A stretch of DNA of 64,000 nucleotides, taken from NCBI RefSeq assembly GCF_017086365.1, contig NZ_CP070969.1, forward strand, positions 5,854,001-5,918,000. The letters are read 5' to 3'. Shown one piece after another: positions 62,786 to 64,000 of the stretch. Source of the stretch: Paenibacillus tianjinensis. GTDB taxonomy: Bacteria > Bacillota > Bacilli > Paenibacillales > Paenibacillaceae. Numbering within the stretch: position 1 is the first letter of the stretch; each line of letters begins with the position of its first letter. The notes beneath the pieces are model-generated. The model was given only the letters and a program-made list of their open reading frames with translations, searched no databases and was not told where the DNA came from. The position numbers and the translations under genes are program-made.

Positions 62786-64000
62786 GCTATTTCCTCCTCT
62801 GACAACTGCGAGGATACGATCTCGCGGTACACTTCACTATTCTCCATCAGCTCGCGGTGATTGCCGATTCCGGCAATGGTACCCTCATCGAGTACGATAA
62901 TCCGGTCGGCGTCCATAACCGTGCTGACCCGCTGGGCAACAATCAGCACCGTTGATTCCGTCGTCTCCTCTTTAAGTGCAGCCCGCAGCTTAGCGTCCGT
63001 CTTAAAGTCAAGTGCGGAGAAGCTGTCGTCAAACAGGTATACTTCCGGTTTTCTTACCAGAGCCCGGGCAATGGAGAGCCGCTGCTTCTGGCCGCCGGAG
63101 ACATTGCTGCCGCCTTGGGCAATCTCCGAGCCAAAGCCATCCTTCATCGCCGAGACGAAGTCGTAGGCCTGCGCTACCTTAGCTGCATGAATAACCTCTT
63201 CGTCGGTAGCGTCATCTTTACCGTAGCGGATATTCTCGCTGATTGTTCCGGTGAACAACACCGCCTTTTGCGGGATATAACCGATCTTGCTGCGCAGATC
63301 CTCCTGCGTCATCTCACGGACGTCCACCCCATCCACCCGTACGGCGCCTTCAATGACATCATAGAATCTCGGAATCATGCTGAGCAGTGTAGATTTACCT
63401 GATCCGGTACCGCCGATAATGGCTGTAATCTCACCGGGGCGGGCGCTGAAGCTGATCCCGGACAGGGCCGGCTGCTCCGCTCCTGGATAGGAGAAGGACA
63501 CGTTGTCGAATTCGACAAAGCCATGCATGGCATCACGTCCGTCTTTTTTGGTGGCTGTAGCTGTAGTCTGAAGCTCCCCTCTGGTCGGGTCATTGATCTC
63601 AGGCTGCATATCGAGCACTTCGTTAATTCGCAGTGCGGAAGCAGAAGCTCTGGGAATCAGCACGAACATCATGGATACCATGATCAGGGAGAACATAATT
63701 TGCATCGCATATTGAATAAAAGCCATCAGCGAGCCGACCTGCAGGTCGCCGTCACCAATCCGGATACCACCGTAGTACAGAATGCCAATCATCGAAAAGT
63801 TCATAACAAGCATCATGACAGGCATTAATCCGGCCATGATTTTGTTAACCTTAATGGCCGTTCCCGTCAGATCCTGGTTGGCTGCACTGAACCTTCTGTT
63901 CTCATGATCGATCCGGTTAAATGAACGGATAACACGGATACCGGTCAAATGCTCGCGCAGCACACGGTTCAACGTATCCAGCTTGACCTGAATCGCTTTG
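62782..64000 (-). CDS. ABC exporter subunit, first of a heterodimer, 5' end outside window
   Basis: 406 codons are visible and the frame stays open to the edge. The segment near 63960, VKLDTLNRVLREHLTGIRVIRSF, is the usual pre-helix-5 stretch, so most of the first half is missing. The ATPase domain has Walker A GGTGSGKSTL, a canonical VSGGQKQRLSIARAL signature and Walker B YLFDDSFSALD, where Asp replaces the catalytic Glu. So its own nucleotide site is degenerate while it gives the good signature to its partner. This fits an asymmetric heterodimer with the 632-residue subunit. Confidence 0.92.
   Translation of the reverse strand, partial: KAIQVKLDTLNRVLREHLTGIRVIRSFNRIDHENRRFSAANQDLTGTAIKVNKIMAGLMPVMMLVMNFSMIGILYYGGIRIGDGDLQVGSLMAFIQYAMQIMFSLIMVSMMFVLIPRASASALRINEVLDMQPEINDPTRGELQTTATATKKDGRDAMHGFVEFDNVSFSYPGAEQPALSGISFSARPGEITAIIGGTGSGKSTLLSMIPRFYDVIEGAVRVDGVDVREMTQEDLRSKIGYIPQKAVLFTGTISENIRYGKDDATDEEVIHAAKVAQAYDFVSAMKDGFGSEIAQGGSNVSGGQKQRLSIARALVRKPEVYLFDDSFSALDFKTDAKLRAALKEETTESTVLIVAQRVSTVMDADRIIVLDEGTIAGIGNHRELMENSEVYREIVSSQLSEEEIA

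Overview
The window looks like chromosome of an endospore-forming Bacillota of the Paenibacillus type. The evidence is a tricistronic Ger germinant-receptor operon, strong AGGAGG ribosome sites with frequent GTG and TTG starts, moderate GC, many Bacillus-like families (YoaE-, YhfW-, DUF3243- and DUF2164-like proteins) and a bacterial glutaminyl-tRNA synthetase. No rRNA, tRNA, prophage, insertion sequence or CRISPR array was recognised. Species assignment is inference.

Left part (1-8730, minus strand): a carotenoid operon of seven genes with every junction overlapping. It holds two CrtN-type desaturases, a squalene/phytoene synthase, a CruF-type membrane protein, an acyltransferase, a glycosyltransferase and a third CrtN-type oxidase cut by the window edge. 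The content suggests an acylated glycosyl carotenoid. Upstream, in the same direction, is a MerR/B12-binding regulator of the CarH photoreceptor family, then its terminator, then the crt promoter. Both the crt and carH promoters carry 11-bp-phased TGTA repeats that begin at the -10 box in the same register, which makes a B12/light-controlled regulon likely.

8985-26891: two phospholipase-D-fold genes meeting at a shared terminator; a TetR regulator with an RND exporter; a TorD-type chaperone divergent from moaA; a LysE exporter divergent from a MocR-type regulator; an ABC exporter with a two-component system; mobA; an MFS permease.

27065-28241: a small protein with a PD-(D/E)XK-like nuclease core and a winged-helix tail is followed directly by seven to eight 51-bp tandem repeats, each holding a small hairpin. 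This is the least explained part of the window.

28242-44975: glnS, small housekeeping genes, a YoaE-like molybdopterin oxidoreductase, a formate/nitrite channel, an NADH oxidase, formate-tetrahydrofolate ligase, glutathione peroxidase, a D,D-carboxypeptidase and a DEAD-box helicase with a long Arg/Gly/Ser-rich tail. The channel and oxidase promoters both have a TGTGA-N6-TCAC palindrome filling the -35/-10 spacer, pointing to shared redox control (Rex or Fnr). The helicase leader encodes a 14-residue peptide followed by a terminator-like hairpin, suggesting attenuation.

45149-64000: a UbiB-like kinase with a phasin-like partner, a ThuA-like protein, a uroporphyrinogen-III synthase, a chemoreceptor, a Fur-family regulator, the ger operon, a FAD/Rieske protein, a short-chain dehydrogenase, an IsdG-type heme monooxygenase, an MMPL transporter, and a heterodimeric ABC exporter whose first gene runs off the right edge.
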